DNA of 64,000 bases from Chamaea fasciata (taxonomy: Eukaryota > Chordata > Aves > Passeriformes > Sylviidae): positions 99,532,982 through 99,596,981 of the forward strand of contig JARCOQ010000003.1 in NCBI GenBank assembly GCA_029207755.1, given 5' to 3'. The position numbers and the translations under genes are program-made. The notes beneath the pieces are model-generated. The model searched no databases. It saw only the letters and a program-made list of their open reading frames with translations, and had not been told where the DNA came from. Of the stretch, positions 54,197 to 64,000 are shown one piece after another (position 1 is the stretch's first letter; every line of letters begins with the position of its first letter).

Positions 54197-54615
54197 ACCA
54201 ATAGTCCTGGTTGGCCCCATGAATCAAATTTCTCCTTGCATCCAGCCTGACTTCCAGGTTTCAGCTTGTGTCCACTGGCACTTGATACTAGATCAGCAAT
54301 CCTGCAAAGCTGCTCTACAGAAGGCAGCATAAATCAGTTCCATGCACTTAGTCAAAAAAACACCCCAAAAACTATTACAACAGCAAACCTAAATTAACCC
54401 CAGGAAGAGAGAAGAATAAACAACATCACAGAAATAGCTACTGAATGAACCAAGCCTCAGACTGGGCACCAAGCAGGAAACTGGAAACTGACAGGACATT
54501 TGAGGTAACAGCATTAATAAATAATTAAAGAAACCCCAGCTCTTTTTGAAGTTTTCTATGTATTAAAACCCTCACATCCTTTGTTCCTCATCTCTGAATA
54601 GATGGGATGAGAGCT

Positions 54616-54705
54616 TTGGTTGGTTTTGGTTTGGTTTTGGTTTGGTTTTGTTGTTTTGGGGGTTTTTTTGGTGTTTTTTTGTTTGTTTTGGTTTTTTTTT
54701 TTTTG
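54616..54705. repeat. G/T-rich low-complexity tract (GGTTTT-type)
   Basis: About 90 bases nearly free of A and C, starting with regular GGTTTTGGTTT units and ending in a T run. It is the same type of sequence as the tract at 31190-31343. Confidence 0.9.
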
Positions 54706-55029
54706 AGCTGTGCAATAGGTTAATTATTACTTTGTACATACCTTTCCCCTGTACTTTCTTATTTGCATTTGTTCACTCTGATAACATCTCACTCATGCTG
54801 TGGTCTAACATCGGGAGTGTGGGATTCATTTGAAAGCTTTCCATTTCACTCCTTTCCTCCTCCTTCCCTGGCTCTCACCGACAGTTTCTTGGATGCATTT
54901 TTTTTGAGCTGAGCTCCATCTTGTGGGCTTTTGCTTGGCTAATTAGTCACCATATCCTTATGTCTGGGAGGATCTCCCTCGGCTCCAGCCAGAGGAACAT
55001 CTCCCTGCTTTGCTCGTGGTCAGGTATAA

Positions 55030-55142
55030 TCATAGAATCAATCACAGAAAATGGCTTAGGTTGGAAGGGACCCTTAAAGACCAACTAGTTCCCACACCCT
55101 GCCCGTGGAAGGGACACCTTTCCACTAGACCAGGCTGCCCAA
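55030..55142 (-). mobile_element. CR1 retrotransposon 3' tail, minus orientation
   Basis: A 110-base reverse-complement CR1 end: CATAGAATCAATCACAGAAA, 'ggcttaggttggaagggacc', 'cttaaagaccaactagttcc' and 'ccactagaccaggctgccca'. Confidence 0.93.
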
Positions 55143-58100
55143 ATAACCCACCGGGAAATGAAACCCAGATGACAGAAGAAGGTGAGTCCCATAGTACCTG
55201 ACTTGTGAGGAGTTTGGGAGCCATTCCAGTGGGGGGCAGGAGAAATCTCCCTCCCCTGGATCAGCAGTCTCTGGCAAGTTGGATTTTCTTTTGCTTTTCA
55301 CTTCAATCAGATGCTTTAATTGTTTAGTGCATGCTTTGACTGCAGAAAAGTGGGACAACCACTGCTGAGAAATATTTATTGAGCTGTTTCAGTGAAATGC
55401 TGTTGCTACTGATGAACTACTGATGAGTAAATGGAGTTCTTAAGCAGGATTTTTTTTTTTTAATTTAACAAGCAATAGATTATTTTCTTGTTAGAGTAAG
55501 GGCAGCAGCACTTCTGTTCCTACTGAAAACTGCATCCATGTTATCCTGTTCCAAGCACTGCAAATCCTGTGCTTTTCAAGATCGCCAGTATCTTCTTTTT
55601 TCCAGCTAGTGAGCTTAGTAGCCAAATGTAAAAGGTGATGCTTAAGCCAACTGAATGTCCAAATCCTGTTCTCACATGGTAGGGAACTGCTGTCTCAGGG
55701 TAAGTTAAATAATACCTGTGAAGTATTTTGGGAATTCTTTGTACTGTGCTGCTACAGTTGCCCTTTCTCACCTCTTGACTGAGAAACTCAGTGCTTGCTG
55801 AGCTCTCAAGGTACTGTGAGCCTCCTCATCCCTAGCAATGGAAAGGTGTTGGTAGCAACCCCACTGGGAGCACTGGTCTCTGCATCACTGTTCTGAAAGT
55901 GTCTCTGCCTTTCTCCCCCCTCCTGAATTGCTCCACAGCCTTGCTGTCTTCTGGCTGCTCTTTGGACTGGAACATGGCAGTTGGCTCTGTACCACAAAAG
56001 CAGGGTGAACCAATTAGTTCTTTGCAAAGCACTTAAAAAGCATGAACTGAAGAGACTAACGGGAAGGCACTTCTTTTTTGTGGGAATATTGTGGGTAAGA
56101 CTGGGACCAGCTCCCTAAAATGAGTGAGCAAAAGAAGGGTTGGATTCAGCGTGCTAATGCTTTTGTCTTCAGGCAAAGGCTAACACAGAGGAAAACTGTT
56201 GCTGCAGTGTAAGCATCAAGAAACACATGCAAATAAGGGTCTAATATTTACTGGACTGTAGCAATACTTGCAAGACTACATGGACACACAAGACTGCAGT
56301 GTGCTCCCTTGAGGGAGCTCCCTTCATTTGCCAGTGATTTCCCTGTAATGCTTGGTGGAGGGGACTCAAGGGGCCATTGTTGTTCATGCCCAAAGTGCTC
56401 ACCTACACCCTCAGACTCACCGTGCAAAGGGCAACATCATCTTGGTGGCTATGCCCCTCTGGGTGCTCATCCTCAGCTTTCCAAAAGTGGCACCACCGTG
56501 GCTGTTGCTCTAAACAACTGTACTGAGAACTACAAAAGAAACTGAAGAGCAAGAGGAAAGCTTGCCAAAACCTAAATCTCAGCCCCATTATAAGCTCCCT
56601 ACTCTCAATGCATTTTTAGGGTTGTCAAATACAGTGCTTTAATGAGCTTAAGACAAATTTGAATTGCAGGCCTTTGTGACATGGGTACTGAAACCAGACC
56701 ATGGCCATGGAGATACCAACTGCCTGCAAACTGTAAAGAAAATCAGGTGATGGAATCAAAACCAGGGACACTCTCCAAAGCAAGTCACTCTCACTTCTTT
56801 TGGTATTGATTGGTGCTTCTTTCAAGAGAAAATAGAAAATGAAAAATAATAATTATTGAAATGGTTTTTTTGTCAATTAAATAATATTCATCTAAGCTCC
56901 TCTTGCAATTCTTGTGGATAATGGTGTGGGTTTTTTGTTTTTATTTTTTTAGTTTATTTTGTGGAAGAGGGTTGGTTTTGATCTGGAAATCTTACTGCGA
57001 ATTGATTCTGTGTTTAGCTATAAAACACCTGTTTAAAGGACAGTAGCTTCTGGGGATGAGGTCTGTGGCAGAAGAGCTCCCACCAGGCTCCAGGTTTGTT
57101 TCTGCTCCTGCAGGTGGAGTAATGGGGTTCCTGCTCAGTGCTGCTCCCAGCTCTGGTTTCTCTGCTGGTGAAGGTGAGGCGGCAGAATTGACTCTGCCAT
57201 GGCAAATGGTGCACTGACACTTTGTCTGCAAGGCCTATGTGGTAGCCTAGATGACAGCAGCTTAAAAAGTAAAACATGAGTTAAATGGTTAAGCAGTAAG
57301 ATAAAGGGTCTCTGCCCCACGCTACACTGACATCAGCAACTTCCCCTTGTCCCTTACTTCCTCTCGCTGTCAGTATTCTCCAATCTCTCCTAAAACATAT
57401 CCACCTTTGGTTTTCCATCCTCTGCATGTAATTCCAAAGGAAAAGTGTTTCTCAGCTTTTTTTTTTTGGTATATGAAACAACCTTTGCACCAAAGAATGT
57501 CAGCTTAACTCCAGTACATTACATGTATGGCTACATGGGGACTAAACATATGGTCCCAGCTAAGACCTCAAGTTAGATCTCAAGTGTCTTCACTATTCAG
57601 AAAAGAGAAATGGGGTGATGAGAAGCCATCTCAGGCAGATGTCTTGGTATTTTCCTCAGATATTGCTTTCTTTTTACATGTGTGATCCCAAGAGAATCAC
57701 CGGTGCCAGCAAGTGGAGCAAGTACCAGGGACATTTGGAGCAGGGATGCCACAGTCCCTGCTCATGAGCCAGCAAAGCCCACAGTGAGACAGACAAAGCA
57801 CCATACAGAGGCAAGGCCAGCAAGGAGCAAGCTGAAAGGCACAGGCTATTCTTGGCTCCAACTTTAATATTTGTTGAGCTAATTATATCAGACAGATGCA
57901 GCTGATCTCAATTTTTCTGGCATGCAGCTCCTCCCTTCCTCCTGTATCAGACAAGCTTGCCCTAGGGAGGAATAATTAAGATGTGCAGTTAGAACAACTG
58001 GATTTGATCAATAAACACAGCAAAACAGAGCAAAGGCTTTAACGTCCCAAAAGGCCATCAAGAGGAGGCCAAACTAAACCATGTGAGCTCACTGATTACT

Positions 58101-59444
58101 TTGTTGCATCTTTACTGTCCTACATGGTCCTCACTCCAGATGCCAGTTATAAACAAATTTCCCTACTGTGGATTGTAGGGAATACCCACAGTCACCCTAT
58201 GGCCAAATGCTGTCACTTGGGCTATTTTAAAATCAATTAACAAATGGGCAACTAAGATTCTATGGAAGCCAGGAGCCAGGCAGCTGTGAGATGAAGTATC
58301 CCAAAGCACAGAACATCTGTTCAGCATAACCTGAGAAAGTTAAGTCTTGCTTAAAGACACACCAGCATTACTGTAAACACCTATTGCTCCCAGAAAGTAC
58401 TAAAAGTCCCTTGGCAAAATCCATTGGGAATTTTTTACACAGAAGATGCTTCAGATTAGCTGTTTTTAAACCCTTGACAAACTTGCTAGACATGGATTAG
58501 AGAGCATCAGCCAAGTCTATGATATACCTGCTGTAGGAGAGAAAGGTAAAGAACTACAGTCAGCTACATGCCTTTTGGGGACCATCACATTGATCAAAAT
58601 GCTGGTTAGCATGTTTTCACAGTCCTGGCCTCCTGTAGAGTTGTAAATTTTGGATTCTTGACACAAAACCCAGTGAAATAGCAAAAATAACCAATCAAGT
58701 TAAATGCAGATGAAGAAATTAATTGGTAGTCTGCCAATCTCCTCACAGTGAAGCTCAATATTTAGTTTCAGTTTCCATAAGAGATTGCCTTTAAACTACC
58801 TGCTGGAGATGGTCTCCACTGGCTGTGAGTAGAGGAAGGCAGACTGTGCTACTTGCCCAGGACACTAGATGCTAGTGCAGGTAATCACAAAAGGTCTTGC
58901 TAAGATGAACTCCCTTCTGACTCAAAACAGCCCCAGCCTTCAAATATGCACTTTGAAAAAGCAGCTACATCTCTTTTAGACAACTGCAGCTTCTCAAGAG
59001 TATTTCTGCATACCTGTTCATATGTACTTAGCTGTGGCAGAGCAAGATTTAGATGTGAAATTGTTACGGTATTAACATTTGGTTACCATTTACTACCTGT
59101 TTACATGTAAAAACCATCAAGTTTCCAGTTGAATTTGGAGAAGCTAAAGGAAACCCTGGTTTGGATGCAGTGAGTTTCTGTGAGATTAAGGCTATGACTC
59201 CGCTATGTGTATGTACTGAACCTTGTCATATGCATAAGAATAAAGGCAAGTGCTATTTCAATCACAAGCTTGAAGGTCAGAATAAAGAAAATCAAAAAAA
59301 TCACTTGGGATGCTTCAAGAGACTCAGGAATGAGGTACCATCACTCTTGTTTACCCTCCTAGTTCAGCTAATGTAGAGTTTTTGCTGGAAGCACAGAATA
59401 GAGGTTTAAACATTACTTTTCAGAGCTGCTTGTACAAAAACAAC

Positions 59445-59450
59445 TTTATT
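59445..59450 (-). promoter_or_regulatory. Candidate distal poly(A) signal on the ODC1 strand
   Basis: AATAAA on the minus strand, followed downstream on that strand by a T/G-rich GTTGTTTTTGT element. It lies about 1.3 kb after the ODC1 stop. Its use is not shown by sequence alone. Confidence 0.35.
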
Positions 59451-60327
59451 TCTCATCTTGCTAGAGCCACTGTTTCTATCAGCAATGCCAACCTTTTGAC
59501 AACTCTCCAAATTTCAACACTTACTCCGAGTTAGGTAAAGCTTAAGCTATTTACTTGGTACATTAAGATCTTTCTCTTTACACATCAGGCATTTGCTGTG
59601 GCATGCCTGCAGTCCAGGACCTTCTGGCAAACAGACCACATCCAGCTCTAGGACCAATTCGTTTGCCAGAAACATTTTCTAATTTTAGTATAAAAAGTGG
59701 CAGCAAACTAACATAGGTTAAACATAAGTCAGAATACTTTGCTTCAGTAAGGAGACTATTTTATTACCAACAGCCCCTGTATTAGTATTTACTCCTTGGT
59801 GTCATTATCACATTTAATCCAAAGTCAAAATGGTAGCACATCTTTTCATAGCATTAAATAAGAGCTTCCAATAAGCCCTCAATTTTGCACATACAGAAGA
59901 TGTTCTTTTATACTTTTATACTAAAGCCCTAGGCAACACAGGTCAAAGAGCCTGTCAGCCACACAGTTTCAGCTTCCTGGCTTTTCCTGTAACATATTTT
60001 AGTTCTTACACACATAACAAGCAGAGTGCCAGTCACAGAGCCTGTGCTGTATTCTCTCATTAATGACTAGATATATTTATAAACAGCCACCAGCATTGGC
60101 CATGGCACTTGTAGACTAACTTGCAGAAAATCAGCACTGCACTGAACTTGCAATATGCAACTTGCTACACACATGCTCAGTAGTGTAAAAAATGTGAATT
60201 CACACAGTATTTGATTTGTTGGCAGACAACCTTCTCCTAATCACACATGAAAAAAGACAATTCCGTTCCCCTATCCACTGAGGGTTTCCTTCACTTTAGT
60301 TGGGAGGGCAAGGGTAGGGCAGATCCA

Positions 60328-60333
60328 TTTATT
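60328..60333 (-). promoter_or_regulatory. ODC1: Candidate second poly(A) signal of ODC1
   Basis: AATAAA on the minus strand, 121 bases beyond the proximal signal. The downstream context is A/G-rich rather than clearly G/T-rich, so it is the weaker of the near candidates. Confidence 0.35.
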
Positions 60334-60429
60334 AGTAAATTCTGGGCTTGCAGCATCTGGTCTGCCCTCATATATGCTATAAGAGCCATGCATGACACAT
60401 TAATTTTCTACAGATTAATGAAACACAGC

Positions 60430-60769
60430 ACCAGTTATTTCAATATACTTTATTTTAAAACAGGTAGGTCACAAAGCACTAAGCTTAGCCCGTTCTGCCA
60501 TACACAAGCTACAAATACTTGTTTGACAGTTGAGGGTCAGTCTTTAGTAGCATACATGAAAAGTGAATAAAAATCCATATAAAACAATATTCAAATAGTT
60601 TCCATAGGAACACAGATAATTGTGACCCATCTCCTAGTCATTTTTCTTGCATTTATGCCAAACCTAAATGTTAAAAAAACACTTAAAAATTCTACCAAGA
60701 ATTAAGTTAACAGTCCCCCAAATGCCCTAAATTCAATGACTAATCTTGCACTTAGTTACTAAATATTAC
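60430..60769 (-). other. ODC1: ODC1 3' UTR (to the proximal poly(A) site)
   Basis: About 340 bases between the TAG stop (60770) and the expected cleavage just past the AATAAA at 60454-60449. It is AT-rich. The length is like the short 3' UTR I recall for mammalian ODC1. The end is inferred from the signal. Confidence 0.7.
60449..60454 (-). promoter_or_regulatory. ODC1: Proximal poly(A) signal AATAAA of ODC1
   Basis: A canonical hexamer on the minus strand about 315 bases after the stop, followed by GGTGCTGTGTTTC, a good G/T-rich downstream element. Confidence 0.75.
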
Positions 60770-60911
60770 CTATACATTAATACTAGCTGAAGCACAAGTT
60801 GCTGGATGTTCAATTCCACTTTCCCAGGCACAAGAGACTGGCAGACTAGCAACATCCTGCTCCTCCACCTCAGCTAGGAATCCTTGCTCCTTGATCTGCT
60901 GCATTAGTTGC
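60770..60911 (-). CDS. ODC1: ODC1 (ornithine decarboxylase) last coding exon, C-terminus
   Basis: 142 bases on the minus strand. They complete a split Trp codon and encode QLMQQIKEQGFLAEVEEQDVASLPVSCAWESGIEHPATCASASINV, then TAG. This is the ODC C-terminal tail: the acidic PEST-like part (EVEEQD), the conserved PVSCAWESG with the Cys known to matter for ubiquitin-independent degradation, and the invariant ending ASINV that the proteasome uses once antizyme has bound. By my memory of the human tail this one is one residue shorter between WESG and CASASINV. The acceptor is a T/C-rich TTTCTTTCTAG at 60912-60913. ODC converts ornithine to putrescine in the cytosol as a PLP-dependent homodimer. 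Confidence 0.97.
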
Positions 60912-61061
60912 CTAGAAAGAAAAAAAAACAACAATAGAGTGAGTCAAAAACTGTTTCACTGCAATCTACCTATAAATGTAAGGTAAAACATTTTTTTTAA
61001 TTGCCAATGAGTATGAAATGAACTCTTTATGCATTACCTACAATCCAGACATTATCATCAT

Positions 61062-61070
61062 GGGGGGGGG
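61062..61070. repeat. G9 homopolymer
   Basis: Nine G followed by an A-rich run in the last ODC1 intron. It is a mononucleotide run likely to vary in length. Confidence 0.85.
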
Positions 61071-61503
61071 AAAAATAAAAAAACTGTAGAATCTATGCAG
61101 GCCACTTGTGGCTGGCTAGGCTTTTAGTGTAAGTGCCAATACCAAGCTGATTTTACCATTTCTGTGTAGGACTTAGATCTGCAAAGACGCACCTATATAC
61201 ACCTGTAGCTACACCTGTATACCTCATTTATACAGGAAATCTGCTATACAGATTTACTGACTTAGTGATCAACAGTTCAGAATTTCAGATGTGAAAATCC
61301 CTGACAACTTGACTGCCACTTATCCAACACCCTCACATTACTGGGTAACTTGAATCAAGAAAAAGTATGGATAACAGACTAGGAATATACGAGAGCTGAG
61401 CAGACCAATAAAAACCATTAAACTCCTTCCATATTCAGACAATGAGTTGTACTAAAACACAGCCTCAGAAGAACTTCAGCTGACTAAGTTTTTGGACCTA
61501 GTT

Positions 61504-62306
61504 CATAGAATGGTTTGGGTTGGAAGGGGACCTTCAAGTTTTAGTTCTACCCCCCACCCTCCAACATGGGTAGGGACACCTCCAACTAGACCAAGTTGCT
61601 CAGAGACACATCCAGCCCGACCTTGAACACTTCCAGGAATGGGACATTTCTTTCAATTGGACACCATTACCACTTATCCTGTCACTATGTGCTTTTGCAA
61701 ACAATCTTGCCCCATCTTTCCTGTAAGTCCCCTTCAGGTATGGGAAGCCTGCAATAAGGTCACCCCAAGGCCTTCTCCAGGCTCAACAAATCCAGTTCTC
61801 TCAGTCTTTCCTCATAGCAGAAATGCTCCATCCCTCTGATCATCTTGGTGCCTTTCCTCAGAACTCGCTCCAACAGGTCCATGTCCTTTCTGTGCTGAGG
61901 ACCCCAGAGCTGGATAGAGCCCTGCAGGTGGGGTCTCACCAGAGCAGAGCAGAGCAGAGGGGCAGAATCCCCTCCCTCACCTGCTGCACATGCAGCCTTT
62001 GATGCAGCCCAGGACATGTTTGGCTTTCTGAGCTACAAGGGCACATGGCTGGGTCATGTCCAGCCTCTCACCCACAGCACCCCAAGTCCTTCTCAGCCAG
62101 AGTGCTCTGGATCTGTTCATCCCCCAGCCTGGATTCATACCAGGGGTTGCCCCAGTCCAGGTGCAGCACCTTGCACTTGGTTAAACCAAGGTAAACCTCG
62201 TGAGATTCCCATGGTCCCACTTCTCAAGCCTGTCCAGGTCCCTTAGGTGTGGGGTGGCATCCCATCCCTCAGGTGTGTCAACAGCAACACTCACCTTGGT
62301 GTCATC
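61504..62306 (-). mobile_element. CR1 retrotransposon, about 0.8 kb, minus orientation, in ODC1 intron
   Basis: The longest CR1 copy in the window. The + strand begins CATAGAATGGTTTGGGTTGG at the 3' tail and runs back into the coding region of ORF2. On the minus strand 62017-61760 still reads as the C-terminus of CR1 polymerase: recognisable words include LVRPHLQ, LWGPQHRKDMDLLERV, TKMIRGMEH, YEERLRELDL and SLEK. Beyond this the 3' non-coding region includes 'ggggacaccattaccact'-like and 'ctgatcatcttggtgcc' blocks. It is 5'-truncated, with no complete ORF, and is dead. It is in the same sense as ODC1 transcription. Confidence 0.95.
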
Positions 62307-63736
62307 TTACAGTTCTAGTTATCTTAGATATGCAAGGCAAACAGTTGTGCTACTGCATGGCTCCTCATGTATTTCTAGTTTTTACTTGGACACATGTAAT
62401 CATCTTGTTCTTTATCTTTCACAGTTTCTAGCCACAAATTTAGTTGTACGCCTTTACAATATGTGAATGAAATTCCAAAAGACTTTTGCCCGTCCTAGTA
62501 AGATCTGCACCATAATCTCATTGATGCACGCCTCTCAGTTAAGGGGCAGCCTTTATCACAGAATTGTCTTGCCAAAACAGAAACACACATAGGGCTGAAA
62601 GAGAGCTCTGCTGTGGCCTTGGATGACACTTATGTTTGCACAATTAAGCTCAGCATGCCTCAGGCCAAGTATTAAATTTTAACAGCAACCTAGTGATACA
62701 GTGAAAAAGCTAATTATTCTCCTGCAGAGCCATATTTAGTTCAATTAGACACAGTTTTGGAATGTTAAGGGAAGTCTAAAAGCTTCATCATGTGTTTTGA
62801 AAAATGCTTCAATTGACCCGAGGTTTCACTAAGGTAAAGAAACAATACAAGCCCTGCTTCACCGGCAGGGTTAGTAGGAAAATAGAGGAAGCTTCCACTA
62901 ACTTTTATTTCAGGAATTCGCCTGAATTCAAAGATTTTCAATAAATTCAAACACAACTCCAGATCAGAACTATTCATGCTTTAGGGCAAACACTTCTGCC
63001 CAAAAGCCCTCTGCCAGCTGAGCAGGCAGATACCAGTAGAGATGTAAGGGCTTCCTCTTACAGGAAACCCCACTTTTATAGAAGGTGAAATCTTTGTTGC
63101 ACTGCAGAGCACTCAAGTTACTTTAAACTGCTGCTTAAGTTGCAGTTTCACAGTATCCGTGCCCTTAAAAGGTAGTCCTGCTTTCTTTGCTTACCTGTTT
63201 AATAACTTCCCATGGAGATCTAGCACTCTGCACTGAGCACTGAGCCAGAGCTCAACCTAAACCAAGGAATAGCTCTCAAACAAACATAGAGATCACACTG
63301 TGAAGCAACACTGTTGAATGACCCTGCATCAGGATTTAGTAAGGTACTAATTTAGAAGACAATGTATTAAAGCTGTGATTAACTGGTCTCTGATTACTAG
63401 TCACAGAAGCTAAATGTAAAGAATTCATAATGTTTCTGTATGCTGTGCAATAGTGAAAACACTAGCTAGAATCCAGATTAATGAAGACTCCTAACATTAC
63501 ACCCCTTTAAAAACATCTCTCCTATAAATATGTAAAACAGAGAAAAGTAATTAGTAGCATCAGCATTTTTCTAACCATACAGCAAAAACCTTCAGAGGCA
63601 CTGCCTTCTTCCACACCAGAAGGTTTTACAAGAGCTGTGGAACCAAAACTACCCCTGTTTGTCATATCAGCTGATATGAGCTATTTATTACAGTGATCTC
63701 AGAAGTACAGATGGATCAAAATATTTAGTTACTAAC

Positions 63737-63951
63737 CATGCTGGTCTTGACATCACGTAGTGTATTGTTGGCCTCTGGAATCCATTGAAAGTAGAAGCTG
63801 CAGCAACAGTATAGGCACCCATGTTTTCAAAGAGGATCCAGTCACCAACTTGCAGCTCTGGCATATTAAAGCGCTCAACGATCCGATCTAAGCCATCACA
63901 GGTTGGTCCCCAAATGCTGCAGGAGTAGCAGTTGTCATCTGGCTTAGGCCG
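63737..63951 (-). CDS. ODC1: ODC1 (ornithine decarboxylase) penultimate coding exon
   Basis: 215 bases on the minus strand between AG (63953-63952) and the GTTAGT donor. It encodes [71 protein letters not shown] and two bases of a Trp codon. In human numbering this is about residues 343-414. WGPTCDGLD contains the catalytic Cys360 and Asp361 that complete the partner subunit's active site. [17 protein letters not shown] contains Tyr389, which contacts the PLP phosphate, and the dimer-interface Phe397. All of these key residues are intact. The exon starts in phase 0 at Arg, and the upstream exons lie beyond the right edge of the window. Confidence 0.98.
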
Positions 63952-64000
63952 CTAAAGAAGAGAGTGGAGTTCAATTATTCGACTATCAAACCAGAGCTTC
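63952..64000 (-). other. ODC1: Start of the next ODC1 intron (edge of window)
   Basis: 49 bases of intron ending, on the minus strand, in the acceptor CTCTTCTTTAG. The gene continues past the window edge. Confidence 0.9.

Larger units (their letters stand above)
42126..60429. other. Intergenic region between convergent HPCAL1 and ODC1
   Basis: About 18.3 kb without a supported protein-coding or RNA gene. Open frames are short (up to about 140 codons) and without domains. It holds four CR1 tails, a CR1 reverse-transcriptase fossil, a (CAA)9 repeat, a G/T-rich tract and a CpG-rich patch near 53.1-53.5 kb. The rightmost 2.5 kb is AT-rich and may include distal poly(A) sites of ODC1. Confidence 0.75.
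60912..63736 (-). other. ODC1: ODC1 last intron
   Basis: 2825 bases on the minus strand, with GT (63736-63735) and AG (60913-60912) ends, phase 2. It carries a 0.8 kb CR1 in the sense direction of ODC1 and a G9 run at 61062. As I recall, the human gene hosts an H/ACA snoRNA in an intron. I could not identify a convincing box H/ACA hairpin pair here by eye, which does not exclude one. Confidence 0.95.

Noticed and set aside
60912..63736. Intronic H/ACA snoRNA in ODC1
   Set aside because: Expected from the human gene as I recall it, but no convincing hairpin-hinge-hairpin-ACA structure was identified by reading. An Infernal search with snoRNA models would decide.

Overview
This is a window of vertebrate nuclear DNA, almost certainly from a bird. 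It has gene-poor, AT-rich sequence, spliced exons with GT/AG junctions, at least eight CR1 retroposon pieces and two avian-type solo LTRs, with no Alu or L1. The LTR near 32.1-32.7 kb belongs to a family I associate with Neoaves rather than galliforms; that narrower placement is an inference from memory.

Only two protein-coding genes can be supported. HPCAL1 (hippocalcin-like 1, VILIP-3) lies on the + strand. All of its coding sequence is here, in three exons (36370-36747, 37879-37984, 40900-40997) that join to 194 codons including the stop. Its 3' UTR runs to a poly(A) signal at 42102. The last two coding exons of ODC1 (ornithine decarboxylase) lie on the - strand at the right edge (63737-63951 and 60770-60911), and the rest of that gene is beyond the window. 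The two genes are convergent and separated by about 18 kb, matching the HPCAL1/ODC1 order I know from human 2p25.

Layout: 1-36344 is most simply the long first intron or 5' region of HPCAL1. It holds no recognisable exon, one CR1, two solo LTRs, a faint older repeat relic and several low-complexity tracts. 36345-42125 is the coding part and 3' UTR of HPCAL1, with two CR1 pieces in its last intron. 42126-60429 is intergenic, with four CR1 tails, an apparently ancient CR1 reverse-transcriptase fossil (about 51.05-51.43 kb) and a small CpG-rich patch (about 53.1-53.5 kb). 60430-64000 is the 3' end of ODC1, with a 0.8 kb CR1 in its last intron.

The genes have unrelated roles: HPCAL1 encodes a myristoylated EF-hand calcium sensor of neurons, and ODC1 encodes the rate-limiting enzyme of polyamine synthesis. 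I found no new operon-like, CRISPR-like or mobile system. The points most worth a second look are the intergenic CpG patch, the candidate alternative poly(A) sites of ODC1, complementary repeats within the HPCAL1 transcription unit, and the CR1 fossil.
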